Origin: Gliomastix tumulicola
Lineage: Eukaryota; Ascomycota; Sordariomycetes; Hypocreales; Bionectriaceae
Reading direction: 5' to 3'
Assembly (NCBI GenBank): GCA_001599755.1
Contig: BCHX01000012.1
Coordinates: forward strand, 62,001 to 126,000
DNA: 64,000 nt
Numbering within the stretch: the stretch's first letter is position 1; every line of letters starts with the position of its first letter. Positions 30,843 through 42,123 of this stretch are shown here, piece after piece. The notes under the pieces were generated by a model. It ran no database searches. It was not told where the DNA came from and was given only the letters and a program-made list of their open reading frames with translations. The translations under genes and the position numbers were made by a program.

Positions 30843-31073
30843 AGTGTGCAGGCTGGGCCTTGTGTGACAAACATGATGGTATCTCTCCATTGGACATGAG
30901 AGATGCTACTGCTTTTTTATGAGGGGAGGATAAATCAGAGAGAATGAGAGAGAGAGAGAGGATCGGAGAGATAGAGAGACAGCAGAGATAGAAGAGACAG
31001 TTTACAGATTGCGAATCGAGAAACAGTTGCGTTGTATATGGGCTCCCTCGTCTTGCGATTTCCTTGTGACTGA

Positions 31074-31790
31074 CTACTTGCGATACCACATCCTGGTGTG
31101 GGGAGTCTTCCGTATCTTCCTCTTGAGCTGGAAGATGGCATACAGCAACGCCTCCGCCGTGGGAGGGCACCCAGGAACGTATATATCCACGGGCAGGATC
31201 CTGTCCACGCCCCGCAGCACAGAGTAGCTGTAGTGGTAGTACCCGCCGCCGTTGGCGCAGCTCCCCATGCTGATGACCCAGCGCGGCTCGGGCATCTGGT
31301 CGTAGACCTGGCGCACCGCGGACGCCATCTTGTTGGTGACGGTTCCCGCGACGATCAGCACGTCGGACTGCCGCGGGGAGGCGCGGAAGATGATGCCCAG
31401 GCGGTCCTGGTCGTAGCGCGGCATGGACGTGTGCATCATCTCGACGCCGCAGCAGGCGAGGCCGAAGGTCATGGGCCAGAACGAGCCCTGGCGGATCCAG
31501 TTGGCGATCTGGTCGAACGTGGTGCTAAGTTAGACCGCCAGTCGTCAGTAGGAGGGGAAAGAGAACGCGTTTTACACTGCAAGAGCGCAGCAGAGAGAGG
31601 CTTACAGAACATGTTCCACGAGGCTGCTGGGTCTGCTCTCCGTCGCGAGGGCTGTCTCGCGTCGATCGATTGCGATTGCCAGGCTCGGTGTGGTCGAGAT
31701 GGAGCTCGTCTGCGGCTGGAAAGGCACCAACTGGTGGCGCTTGACGGGGCGACGAGGCACGAGAGCGAGGGATCGAATCGGGGGGCGCAT
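31074..31790 (-). CDS. complex I PSST/NDUFS7-type subunit, apparent second copy, 211 aa
   Basis: Exons (minus) 31606-31790 and 31074-31524, joined in phase (636 nt). The N-terminus (MRPPIRSLALVPRRPVKRHQ) is arginine-rich without acids, like a mitochondrial presequence. From about residue 62 the sequence is clear PSST: TTFDQIANWIRQGSFWPMTFG, then CC, then GSCANGG and PGCPPTAEA. These give the four cysteine ligands of iron-sulfur cluster N2, next to the ubiquinone site. The C-terminus RMWYRK is canonical. It departs from the usual fungal subunit where that protein is nearly invariant: no PLPS block before the domain, ACCG instead of ACCA, VLRGVDR instead of VVRGCDR, TVTNKMASAV instead of TLTNKMAPAL. 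I infer a divergent paralogue, or less likely the only copy. It is divergent from the oxidoreductase at 32362. Confidence 0.88.
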
Positions 31791-32361
31791 TTTGGAAGGT
31801 GCGTCTGCTTCGACGGAGGAGGTCAGCGGTGTCACTCCAGGGTAGGTAGGTAGGGTGAGTCAGATCTGATACCTTGGGCAACCTTTCGTTTGGTTTTGAG
31901 AAACGGTTGGATGAGGGCTTTGGGGAGGATGGGTAGGAGGAGAAATGTCCAAATGTCAGAGGTCAGCTTCGACGGCAAGATATTGCGCGTGCCCTGTCAG
32001 TATCAGCGGTTGCAGGCCATGTATCGCTGTTAAGACAAGCTCTGAAACAATGCGGGCGAGGTAGAGGGCCACTGGGACGGCACTATCAGACAGTACACTT
32101 TGAGAAAGCTTGGCACTGTTGTCAGTTGACAACGTTGGAGTTGCAGAGGCAACTTTTTGCGCGTTGGCGCAAACCAACATGCGGAGTGCCCGCAACCTCC
32201 AGCATCGTGACAGAACAGCAGAAACAACAAGAAGCAATGAATTGCACGATCAGGTATCCCAAGAAAGCATTTAAGAAGATGGCACGGCATGGCATCAGTC
32301 TCTGGCCACCAGAGATAGAAGTCCAGGAAGAAGTGCATCGCTCTCGCCTCATCTATTCGCC
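31791..32361. promoter_or_regulatory. divergent promoter of PSST-like gene and oxidoreductase
   Basis: About 570 bp between divergent starts. Contains a (GGTA)n-like run at 31840-31852 and no gene. Common control of the two flanking genes is possible but unproven. Confidence 0.4.
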
Positions 32362-33565
32362 ATGAAGGAAGCCATCACCGAACTCGGTACGTCCATCTTT
32401 CTTTGTCACCCCCACACGCGCTGACAGAAAGACCCCGGATCTCACGGTCGCCATTATCGACTCCCCGATCCCAGAGCCCAAGCTCGGCCAGCTCCTCGTC
32501 AAGGTCATCGCGACCAGCTCCAACCCCAAGGACTGGCGCATGATCGGCTGGATGAACGAGGTCAAGACGCCCAAGCTCGAGGTCAACCAGGGCGACGAAG
32601 TCGGTGGCATTGTCGCCAAAGTCGGCGAGGGCGTCACCGAGTTCCGTCCTGGCGATCGAGTCGGCGGTTTCCACGGCATCCTGCACCCGCACGGGACACA
32701 CGCCGAGTATACCATCCTGGAAGAGTTTGCAGCCTTCCATCTTCCGGAGAATGTCGGGTTCGAAGGTGAGTCTTGCATGCCGCCACTCTGGGGGGGGAGT
32801 GCGGAGTGACCCCAGCGTAGTCTCGGACTGCTCGTATCGGCCACCCCGATCCGCGCCTCGGCGCAGATTCCCCCAAACAGCAGCTGACATGCAGAGTAGA
32901 AGCTGCCACGATCGGACTCGGTGCAGGATGCGCGTTTCTGGTGCTCTATCACGCCCTCGCCCTGCCGTCCCCCTTGGACTCCCGCAACCGAACATATCCC
33001 GCTCGTCATCTACGGTGCCGGCACGGCCGTTGGCAACTACGCCATCCAGTTCGCCAAACGAAGCAATATTCACCCGCTCATCTGCGTCGCCGGAAAGACC
33101 TGTGCTTCCGTCGAGGCAATCCTCGACGCTGACAAGGGCGACGTCGTCCTCGACTACCGGACCAGTCACGAGAAACTCGCTGCTGCCATCGCCAAGGCCG
33201 CAGACGGGAGAGAGATCAAGCACGCATTCGACGTCATCTGTGGCAGCGGCAGCTGCGTCACGCTATCCAAGGCCCTCGCAGACCAGGCCAGCCTCATCAC
33301 CATCCTCCCCTTCACCGACTTCCCCGGCATGGGCGCCCACGTCAGACACCAGGATAGGGATACCTTCGAGCTCCATGCCGACGCGCGCGAGCTCGCGTAC
33401 GTGTACTTCCGGTATATATCCTTGGGTCTCAAGGACGGCTGGTTCAAGCCCCAGCGGTACGAGGTGCTCCCAGGCGGGCTGGAGGGCATCCAGCAGGGGC
33501 TGCATAACCTCAGGGACTGGAAGGCTAGTGGCATCAAGTACGTGTATCGTGTTGGGGAGCCTTGA
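32362..33565 (+). pseudogene. medium-chain oxidoreductase (trans-enoyl-reductase/ToxD-like), frameshifted
   Basis: Starts MKEAITELG. After a short first exon (donor uncertain, near 32391; acceptor near 32430) the frame gives IIDSPIPEPKLGQLLVKV, SNPKDWRMIGWM, GDEVGGIVAKVG and GDRVGGFHG, the GroES-like domain of NADPH-dependent oxidoreductases. Intron 32766-32899 joins FE to EAATIGLGAG. Around 32979 the reading frame must slip by one base: LALPSP continues as WTPATEHIPLVIYGAGTAVG only if one T of CCCTTGG is removed. After that the Rossmann half is intact to KYVYRVGEP and TGA. Apart from this single base, the gene looks complete (about 360 aa), so it is either recently inactivated or a sequencing error. 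Relatives reduce enoyl groups or quinones; no zinc ligands are evident. Confidence 0.75.
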
Positions 33566-34301
33566 GGTGCCCGTCGGTGGAAGTCGGACTGGTAGAATAC
33601 TTGGGCAGAATACAAACAAGATATTCCAGTCGCAAGGTTGAAGCAGCCAGCGCCACGCCGTTCAGACCGGGATCATCAACCCCTGTAAAAGGCACTTATT
33701 TTGGCATCTACGACGTTTGCCAATCACCGTGAGGGAATTTCGAATATTTCTCTCGTCCAATTGACCAGTCAGAGACGGCCTGGGACGTCCTTCTCAGGTC
33801 TGTAAATTAGTCCGTCGTTGCGCCGTCTAATGACGCATCACGCGCCCAGAGGCAGACATAATTCCCGCTGCCCCCTTTTTGCCCTTTTTGTCACCCTCGG
33901 GTGCCATCGGACACCAAAAACAAGGCGGCCTGTCAGCCGGAGAATTATCTTCCCAAGCCCATCATCTAGATGTGTGACTCAATGGCGATCCCGGTGAGTA
34001 AAATACACACCGTCATGTGACGGGAAAAATCAAGGTCTTGCATGAAGCCTCATTTGTAGGTTTCGATTCAGCCTCAGCATTATGAGTCATTCGCATGCCC
34101 TTGGCAGAAAGATCGTCGATTGGTAAGCTTCGTTATCAATCTAGTATGAGTCCAACTTCTATCCGCTTCTCTAGAGTGCGAATCCTCGGTTCTTGTTGTT
34201 TTGTATAATCTCGTTCCCTTCTTTGAGCTTTGAGGACCGTCGACGTCGATGTTGAGTGTGAATTTCTTGTTTTTTGTCCTGTGTTTCGAGCCTCGCTGGC
34301 C
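33566..34301. other. intergenic
   Basis: About 740 bp with no supported gene; 5' flank of the next regulator. Confidence 0.45.
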
Positions 34302-36058
34302 ATGCCCTCACAATCCAGCAGTCTTGCCAAGCGTTGTTGGAACTGTAGATGTCAGTGAGATTTGGGGTTGAAGCATTGTACAAGAGCTAACCTGTAAATC
34401 AGCACGCAAGATCAGCTGTGACAAGAGCAAGCCAGCTTGCACCAACTGCACCAGCTCGGGTCGGACATGTCTAGGATACGGCCTCAAACTGTCTTGGCCT
34501 CGTGATAACGACAGGAGAAGGCACACGAGAGGAGACAGCCACTTCATGCTGCCCGTTGGAACAGAGAGCATCGAGTTTGTCAATGCTTCTGTGGAGGACA
34601 TTGAGGTACAGCCAAACAACGGTACGTGAACTTCAGGACGGTATGTTCGAGCTGAACTAATTCTATGTCGCAAAGACTGGATCCGCCGTATCAACTACGT
34701 GTGCCCTCTGTATCGGATTCCGGAGCGGATATATACCAGTCTGAGTCAGATCGACCCAGTTCTGGGAATCACAGGCGAGTTGAGCGAACCGGTAGGGAGG
34801 GAACAGGCACTGCTAACGGACATGAACAGGACAAAGTCCCGTTGCACATGCCCTCAACACGTTCTCAGGCCCGGGGGGCCTATACGAGCTGCTGGTCAGA
34901 CTGAGTCTGAATGACGAGACTTCGTCCGCAATGGCTACCAGACACGCCATAAGCGCTATATCGTACCAGCACATGTCCATGGGCGAAGTGGCCACAATGC
35001 ATCAACTGAGGGCGACTTCAGCGCTGCAAGAAGCCATCAATGATTTCAACCCGTCTTCGTCTATGCAGATGATTGCTGCGAGTATGCTGCTTTCACTATT
35101 CGAGGTACCCAACCAGTTCTAGTCAGCCTCGATGGTGCTGAATACGACGCTGACTAGGTTCTATGTAGAGCCTCACATTCACCGAGAGCTCGGCACCACA
35201 ATGTGCAGTCTTCTTTGCAGGGACCAAGAGCATCCTGCAGCGCGTGACGGAGACGCACGAGACGTACTACAGCGACGAGGCCCTCATACTCGACTGGATC
35301 TTCTACCTGGACGTTATGTACAGGTTCAGCGTGAAGATGTGGATGGATCCGACGCCTGGGCAAATCCAACTCGCCGGGCAGGAGAGCATCATCTCCAAAG
35401 CTGTCTTCTCTCCAGAGAGACGATTCGTAAGTCAAGTCACGCTTCTCGAAGAAAACAACGCATCCGATCCACTGACGCGTACTTCCTTCTCAAGGTTGTG
35501 CCACCGCTGGGCTGCTCGCTAGAACTGCTAGATCTGTTTAGCGACGCTATAAACGCGGTCCGCGCACCTGAAGACCCGTCCCGTCTAACGAACGAGCATC
35601 AGGCTAACATCAGGTCTATTGAAGTCCGGCTGTTGAGCCTTGAGCAGTTCGCTCTAGATATCACGGAAAACGCGTCCGGTACAGACATCGCCGAGATATG
35701 CCGCCTCGCCGTCCTCGTGTACCTTTACCGCGTGGCCCGAGGAGATGACACGGAATCTCACGTCCTCGAGACCACCTTAACTCTCGCTTACGCGAGGCTC
35801 CAAAGTCTGCACGGGACAGCCAAGGCCTGGGCCCTCTTCATCCTCGGCGTCGAGGCCCGGACCGAGGAGCGCCGGCAGACGATCCTGCAGGCTCTACGGA
35901 TCGCGCTGCAGACGAGCCCGATCGGCACCGTCCCGCATGTCTGGGAGATGGTGCAGAGGTCGTGGAACTACCAGGATCTGCAGGAGGAGCCCGTAGACGC
36001 GGTGAGCTACTACAGCCATGTGATTAACCAGAACCCAGTGCCACCTTGCTTCTCGTAG
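34302..36058 (+). CDS. Zn2Cys6 transcription factor with Fungal_trans_2-like C-terminus, 487 aa
   Basis: Exons 34302-34350, 34403-34621, 34676-34774, 34830-35104, 35169-35426, 35495-36058; phases agree (1,464 nt). The zinc cluster begins at residue 12 (CWNC...RKISCDKSKPACTNC...TC; CX2CX6CX6CX2CX6C), interrupted by intron 1. The remainder (IPERIYTSLSQIDPVLG, DEALILDWIFYLDVMYRF, VVPPLGCSLELLDLFSDAI) resembles the PF11951-type regulators rather than the three NIT4-like factors upstream. Intron 3 (34775-34829) is a GC-AG intron: GCGAGT donor, TGCTAAC branch site, ACAG acceptor. Likely a local pathway regulator given the enzymes around it, but targets are unproven. Confidence 0.85.
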
Positions 36059-37220
36059 GAGGGTATACGGGGAACAACGCGGGTGGTGGATGGGATGGTG
36101 TATCGGTGTATACCTTAACTCATGTACGATTACTGTAAATCTCAACCATGTATACCAATGTATCTTGTACTATCCGCCTATGGACCGACTAGTCTCTCTT
36201 CTGAAACAAAAAAGAAAGAAGGAAAGAAACAGAGCCAGAAAAGTGATAGAGACACTTGTCTGATTCGTGACGCTGATATGCCAATTTTAGCTATTTACAG
36301 CTATCTATACCAGTACACCGCGACTTCCTGAGGTCTTGGATTGTTTTAAAAACGCTAGATCTATTGGTGAAGGGGGGAATTGACGTTCCTCTGTGAGCAG
36401 TCAATGAAACGAACAACCTTCCAACTTGGCCAAACCAGCCGTGCTTCTTATGAAGGCTTGCATACAGATACATGCAGTCTGTTTATAGCGGGATACGAAA
36501 TTTAGTATAGATATCTTCTTAAACAAGCGAGAAATTCAAGAAAGACATGGCGAAAAGAGGTCATGATCAAACATAGCAAGATCTCGTCTAAGTGAGGTTC
36601 GACAAGAAAGTAATTCTCATCTTGAAACTGAGAAATCAATAATTGACCCGCATTACCGATTATGCATCATTGTCATTATTTTCGGAGAAGAAATTGAGGA
36701 GTGCCAGAGGTAGGTTTCTTGGACGCGTCCAAACTTCATAGAAATCTCACTCACCAAAACTAGTCACCATACACCAAATGGGGCGTGCCCGCCGCTTGGG
36801 ATCTACGAAAAAAAGCGCCGAGGGGACGTTTTGTCAGTGAGTCAAGCCAGCAGCAACTTTTTGCGGGTGGTGGAACTGAATCCCTGGCCTCGGAAGGGTC
36901 ATCTGACAGTCAGACGCTGGTGGACGCGAGTCTGCCCGAACAGATTCCTAGATCTGCCTTATTAACGGAGACGCCTCTCTGTTAGCTACTGCAAATATCC
37001 CAGACTACGTCTTTCTCATTCATACAAAGGCGCACTCGACTCTCACGACTGATATCATCGATCCTAGTCAGACCAAGCAATTCGTTGTTACTCCCTATTT
37101 CGCGCAGCAAACTCCCTAACTACCATTCAAAGGTAGTCTTCCATCAATCCCAAGCCCTTCTATAAATTTCACAGTGCTAATAGAAAGACAGAATCTAAAT
37201 AATCAATCAGCTACACCAAG
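36059..37220. other. intergenic
   Basis: About 1.2 kb, AT-richer than the flanking genes, no supported gene. A TATAAAT element at about 37160 lies some 60 bp upstream of the EthD gene start. Confidence 0.45.
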
Positions 37221-37562
37221 ATGCCGTTCAGCGTCACCGCCCTCTACTCCAACTCCCCAGACGCGACCTTCGACGCGGATTACTACACCAAAACGCACCT
37301 TCCCCTCATGGTCCAACACTGGGGGCAGTTTGGGCTGCTGCAATGGTCGTTTGTCGAATACGAGGCAGGTGCGGATGGGCTGCCTCCGGCCTACAGGGCA
37401 GGCACAACCTTGGTGTGGAAGGATGCTGACGGGTTTGCTGCGGCTATCTCGAAGCCGGAGGGCAAGCCTGTCTTGGATGACGCGGTCAATTATTCCAACA
37501 AAGGTCCTACGTTCTTGACTGGTGCCGTGGTGGCCAGTGGCAGCACCAGCTCGTCAAAGTGA
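37221..37562 (+). CDS. EthD-domain protein, 113 aa
   Basis: Single exon with a full EthD/dimeric alpha-beta-barrel layout. It opens MPFSVTALYSNSPDATFDADYYTKTHLPLM, where the YY...H.PL signature is the family hallmark. It continues WGQFGLLQWSFVEYEAG and ends with KGPTFLTGAVVAS and a serine-rich tail. Length is normal for the family. EthD-like proteins were first described beside a P450 in ethyl tert-butyl ether degradation; fungal homologues include decarboxylases, dehydratases and proteins of unknown role in secondary metabolism. It has a TATA-like box at a suitable distance and sits downstream of a P450, an oxidoreductase and a regulator. Confidence 0.9.
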   Translation: MPFSVTALYSNSPDATFDADYYTKTHLPLMVQHWGQFGLLQWSFVEYEAGADGLPPAYRAGTTLVWKDADGFAAAISKPEGKPVLDDAVNYSNKGPTFLTGAVVASGSTSSSK

Positions 37563-38895
37563 GCAGATGATCTTGAAGCAGGTTTGTTGCCAGCTTTACA
37601 CGTCGGGTGCTCTTTATATTTTACAAAGGACATAAGGAACATTAGAACACTACAATACAGTAGCGTCAGTAGGGTTTTTTCAGGTCTAGTGGCTTGAATG
37701 TTCCGTGACACCGTCTATTTGATGCAAACCAAGTTGTCTTGTTTTTTCGATCCAACATGCCGTCTCGCCAAGGTGGAAGGCGCCTTCCTTCACAGCTGGA
37801 AGGGCAACTGAGGGGTCAACTCAGCAGCCCCTTCTTCCCTCGCCCAAGTAGCAACTGCCTTGCCCAGTGTTGTCCTCTTTCCCTCGCTTGTGTAAGGCAG
37901 TACCTGCCATGCTAGATATGTTGGAGGACCTCGGACCTAAATCGGCAGATAGACGCCTGGTGTGAGTTGGGTCCGTCGTGGCGCTGTTCTTGACTGAGGT
38001 CGCCTGCTTCTTGGCAAGGGCTCTCTGGTCCGAAAACTCACGTCTATAGTGAGAACATTGGGATGATGTTGTAACATTGGTGCCCCTTGGGCTTGGGTAT
38101 GTCGTAAGAGACATGCCCTGATATCGTAGGCATAGGGCTGCTCAGCTCTGTGCTGCAGCCGCTCAGAGAAGGTCCGCCAGTTCAAGCTATTAACATTGAA
38201 GAGCATTGGGTTTCTGGACTAAACCAACTTCGTTACCCCATGCTTTTCGATACTTCCTAGGATTCGCTTGATCTTGCAGGGCTCAGATGTACTAGAAGCG
38301 TCACATCAAAGCTAGACGTAGTTCGTTAGCAAACGATAAAACTGTAGACCTTAGGGCTCCGAGAGTCGGCACCGAAAGAGCCCGGCCTTCAAGGAGAGTG
38401 GCCGTAGCGGTTGGGGTGAGCGAGGGGGAGAGACTAAAAGATTTCACGTGTTGTGTCGTCAGTCTCGTCGTGGCAACATATGCCAAGGAACAGTTTGCCG
38501 CCTGCGTGTACTGAGAATACATGGATTTGTGTTCAGTTGAATCTGTGCCCAAGGTCGACTATGTCAGGACAAAGGTGCCAGGCGCTGAGAGTAAGTGGAC
38601 AAGGGCCGCTGCTGGTTGCTTGGGGCATTCCCTTGAAGGGTCTCTCCATTGATCGGAGAGCTGACTACCTTAAAGAGATGGCACTTTGGTAGACGACATT
38701 ACCATTGTCCACAACAGAAATGTTGACACTCGCAAGGAGCAGGATGAGTTGATCTTGCTGCCAGGCCTCGACGCGATCGGCCGTCCAGAGCCAGGCTCGA
38801 GCACTCGCATCCTATTCCGCTAGACTCTCGCGCGAGATCCCAGAATGGGTAGCTGCCGACAAGCTTACGTGTAGAAGATGGTGGCTCCGTTCCCG
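37563..38895. other. intergenic
   Basis: About 1.3 kb with only short ORFs; around 38700-38823 a 41-codon open stretch ending in a stop looks like eroded coding sequence but I cannot name it. Confidence 0.4.
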
Positions 38896-39183
38896 TTACA
38901 CTAGGCGATCTCGCCTTCGGGTAGTGTTGTGTATCGACTCAAACTCGGCGCTGTACTTGCGCTTCAGGGAAAGAACGTCCTCTAGGGGCTGGAACTCGTG
39001 TGGTGCCTCGTATTTGGCGAGGGTGAAGTCGAAGTTGAGGTCTGCGGCGTCGAGCGACAGTTTCATTGTTCCCATGGATACCGTGATGAATTTGATGCGT
39101 CTAGTTTGGAGTGAATCAGAGACTGGCACGCGGTCGGGAAAAAAAAAACTTGCGTCACATGTACATGGACCCAAAATGCACAC
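38896..39183 (-). pseudogene. truncated fragment of a fungal hypothetical protein
   Basis: The frame contains MGTMKLSLDAADLNFDFTLA then KYEAPHEFQPLEDVLSLKRK, which resembles the N-terminus of a conserved uncharacterised ascomycete family. The similarity stops after about 60 residues and the rest of the expected protein (several hundred residues) is missing. No splice site rescues it. The resemblance is from memory and needs a search. Confidence 0.4.
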
Positions 39184-39262
39184 ATGTTTATAGGTACGAA
39201 AGTGTGCTAAAGTATAAGTCCTCCCGACGTCTCAAGTAGTACTAGTACTAAACTCCTAGTTT

Positions 39263-39996
39263 TTAACTCGTGACGTCTATTGGGTCTGCTGTCCGCTTTC
39301 TTATCGGCGCAATTCTGCTGACTTTTCGCGGTATCGGATATCTCTTCTTCTCAACATAAATCTTCGTCCTTGTGCGTCGGTAGAAGGCGCTGCAACGCTT
39401 GAGAGCATCGACTTCCCGTTTGATCCCTTTCCAGTGCTTTGTTCGCGGCCGGGACTGAAATACACGCTTCATCGCCATCTCCCTTCCGGTATGCGCGTCG
39501 AGCACTCGGTAAACCTGTCTGAAGGCTCCATTCCCCAGCAGTTGTGGAAGACGTATCTTATATCCCTTCCGGTATCCCGGGGGATCCTCGTCAGTGCCGG
39601 CAGGGTGTTAAATACCGTCAAGCAGGAGGTGTCGTTCTCTCCGTGACGGTGCCCAAATAAAAGGATCCGGTCATCCAGAAGCGCGGCACCGATCTCATCC
39701 TCAAGAGGAATGGATTCATCTGGACCCCTCTTCATGGCTTCCTCAACTTCATCGGCAGCCTTTCCGAGAAACACAGAGAGAACCTCCCCAGCCAGACCGC
39801 TATCGTGATTGGCGATGAACCAGCCAGCGCCAAGTCTTCGACCTCCCAGCACCGAGCCTGGAACTTTGTCATTTTCGACAAGGTCGACGCGATCCTCTGC
39901 GGCTGGGATACTTGAGCTCTCGGAAGAGACGAGCGACTTCAAGCCGCTGCCGCCTATTGGCGAGAGTTCTGGCACACTCACACTCTTCGCCTCCAC
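39263..39996 (-). pseudogene. truncated, frameshifted protein kinase
   Basis: The upstream frame (39469-39996) reads an acidic N-terminal region. Near 39560 the coding signal moves to another frame, which encodes a protein-kinase N-lobe: LLGNGAFRQVYRVLDAHTG is the glycine loop and the following AMKRVF holds the beta-3 lysine, then HWKGIKREVDALKRC (alpha-C with glutamate). The domain stops about 50 residues later at unrelated sequence; no HRD or DFG motif follows. The frameshift and missing C-lobe make it non-functional. Confidence 0.65.
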
Positions 39997-41192
39997 TCCT
40001 CAGACACCGAACGCCACTACTGTTCACGGCCCAGGACACCCAGATTCTCTTCCAAGAAGCCGTCATTTACGTGCATCGACACGGGCACTGGATTGGCGGT
40101 ATCGACGTCCTGGCAGAACGTGGTAACTAGTTAGTGCAGGTTTTCGATGAATGATACTCACCAAGGGAAGCAGAGCTAACTAGCTGCTCGACATAGTCCG
40201 TCGGCTTACTGAAGATCGGCGTGCCGGTCAGGAGAAAGATGCAGCAATATGCATTGCTCCGTTCGACTGTTTAAGTAAGCATGGTCTCTGGGCTTCTATA
40301 GTCATGCAACTTGTCCAAAATCAATTCGCATGGGGGCATAGTAATGACGGTCGTCTTTCTTCTTGCACTGCAGTCTGACCGACGCATCTACAGAGTGGAA
40401 GAGTGAATATTTGATTCATGAGGTAGTAGTATGTAATACCTATACAGAGTTGAGATTTTGTAAACATGCACGAGTCAAGGTAAAAGTCTATTCTCACCTG
40501 AAGATCTACTCTAGGGTAAGTAATTAACTTGGTCGTTTTCGCCCCTTCGCATCCGTGGTTGAGGACCTGCTGCTGCTGCTCCCTCAGTCGGCCGCTCACC
40601 TGCGGGCAGGAAGGCACGCGAGGTACCTCAGATATCATATTAGTAAGAAAATGTCTTGTACGGGCGAAACGAGGCAACATGATTTCCCATAGACAAGTAA
40701 ATAGATTGGAGATTTGAGAAACGAACTGGACGTTGAGAACCGGAGATGGAGCCTACAAAACCTACGCAAACTCCGTTATCACCACCCAAGATCGCCGCCC
40801 CCTGTCGCCCCAGAAGATCAGCGCTAGGCGATAACGCCTACAATTTAGGGCTCTCAGTGGGCATCACCATCGGCGATAGGCCCTGAAACGCCCAACTGGT
40901 TCCCACTGCGTCCTTCCTTTTCGGCGATTGCACCTCGACATTCCAAATCCTCGTGGCAGATCAACGCGACGCATCATGGAACTCGGCATCCATCCCACAA
41001 TGGAGACAGACGTCGCGGAGGAATCGGAGCAACATAGCTTGTCTCCGGGCGATGAAGCGATATAAATCGAAGCGCGCGAACCGTCCAACAGATTGATCAG
41101 TCCCTCTTCGCCCAGGGACGCAAGCATCACCAACAATCCGACAAGGAGTCAAACAAATCACAGGACGTATCAACAACCACAACACGAGCATC
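39997..41192. other. intergenic, 5' flank of SDR gene
   Basis: About 1.2 kb, no supported gene. Confidence 0.45.
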
Positions 41193-42123
41193 ATGGCAGT
41201 CTGGTTCATCACTGGCGCCTCCAACGGCCTCGGCCTCATTCTCAGCCTTCGTGCCCTCCGCGCCGGACACAATGTCATCGCCGCCATGCGCAATCCGTTC
41301 CGCTCTGCCGACGCCGCGCGGTCCGTTGAAGCAGCAGGCGGCAAGGTCTTCCAGCTCGACACGACCGACTCGCAGGCCGTCTTGACGCAGAAGATCCACG
41401 AGGCGGAAAAGCTGTACGGGCAGATCGACGTGCTGGTGAACAATGCCGGGTACTCGACGCTGGGTCCCGCCGAGAAATTCAGGTCAGTGCCCATTACTTA
41501 CTCTTGTATGCCACACAACTGACGGTGATCATCACAGTGAGGCAGAGATTGGGAAGCTCTTTCAGACCAACGTCTACGGCCCCATGTACCTCTCCCAAGC
41601 CGTCCTCCCCGCCATGCGCGCCCGCCGTGCAGGCACCATCATCAACATCAGCAGCGTCGCAGGCCAGGACGCCTCCCCCTCGTGCGCCCTCTACGCCTCG
41701 AGCAAGTTTGCCCTCGAAGGCTGGACCGAGGCCCTGGCAAAGGAAGTCGACGAATTCGGCATCTCCGTGCTCATCGTCGAGCCGGGCGCCTTCCGGACCA
41801 ACTTCCTCGGCGCCATGAACGTCTCCGAGAACTACCCTCCCTCTTCCACCGGCGACGACGACGACCCGTACAGGGACAACGTGGCCAGCAAGACTGTGCG
41901 TGCCTTCCAGGCCGCGGACGGCAAGCAGGCGGGTGATCCGGAGAAGGCGGCAGACAGGATGATCGAGTATGCTACGGGCGAGGGCGCTGCTGGGCAGCTG
42001 AAGGGGCGGGTGCTGAGGATGGTGCTGGGGAGGGATGCCTACCTGAGGATAGAGAAGAAGACGCAGAAGCTGCACGAGGACATGGCGCTGGGCAGGGACG
42101 TGGCCTTCGGAACAGACCTGTGA
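41193..42123 (+). CDS. short-chain dehydrogenase/reductase, 291 aa
   Basis: Exons 41193-41482 and 41538-42123, in phase (876 nt). The NAD(P)-binding glycine motif TGASNGLG is at residues 7-14, NNAG follows after the central strands, and the catalytic set is present: ISSVAGQ serine and YASSK (Tyr-X3-Lys), then PGAFRTNF. It is a classical SDR, cytosolic by appearance, of the retinol-dehydrogenase-8/keto-reductase-like kind common in fungi. The substrate cannot be assigned. The intron separates the NNAG half from the catalytic half. It is followed 430 bp downstream, same strand, by an MFS transporter. Confidence 0.93.

Noticed and set aside
32604..33641. 345-aa plus-strand ORF spanning the oxidoreductase
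   Set aside because: It is the wrong frame for both conserved halves; S/R/P-rich translation and it ignores the intron at 32766-32899.
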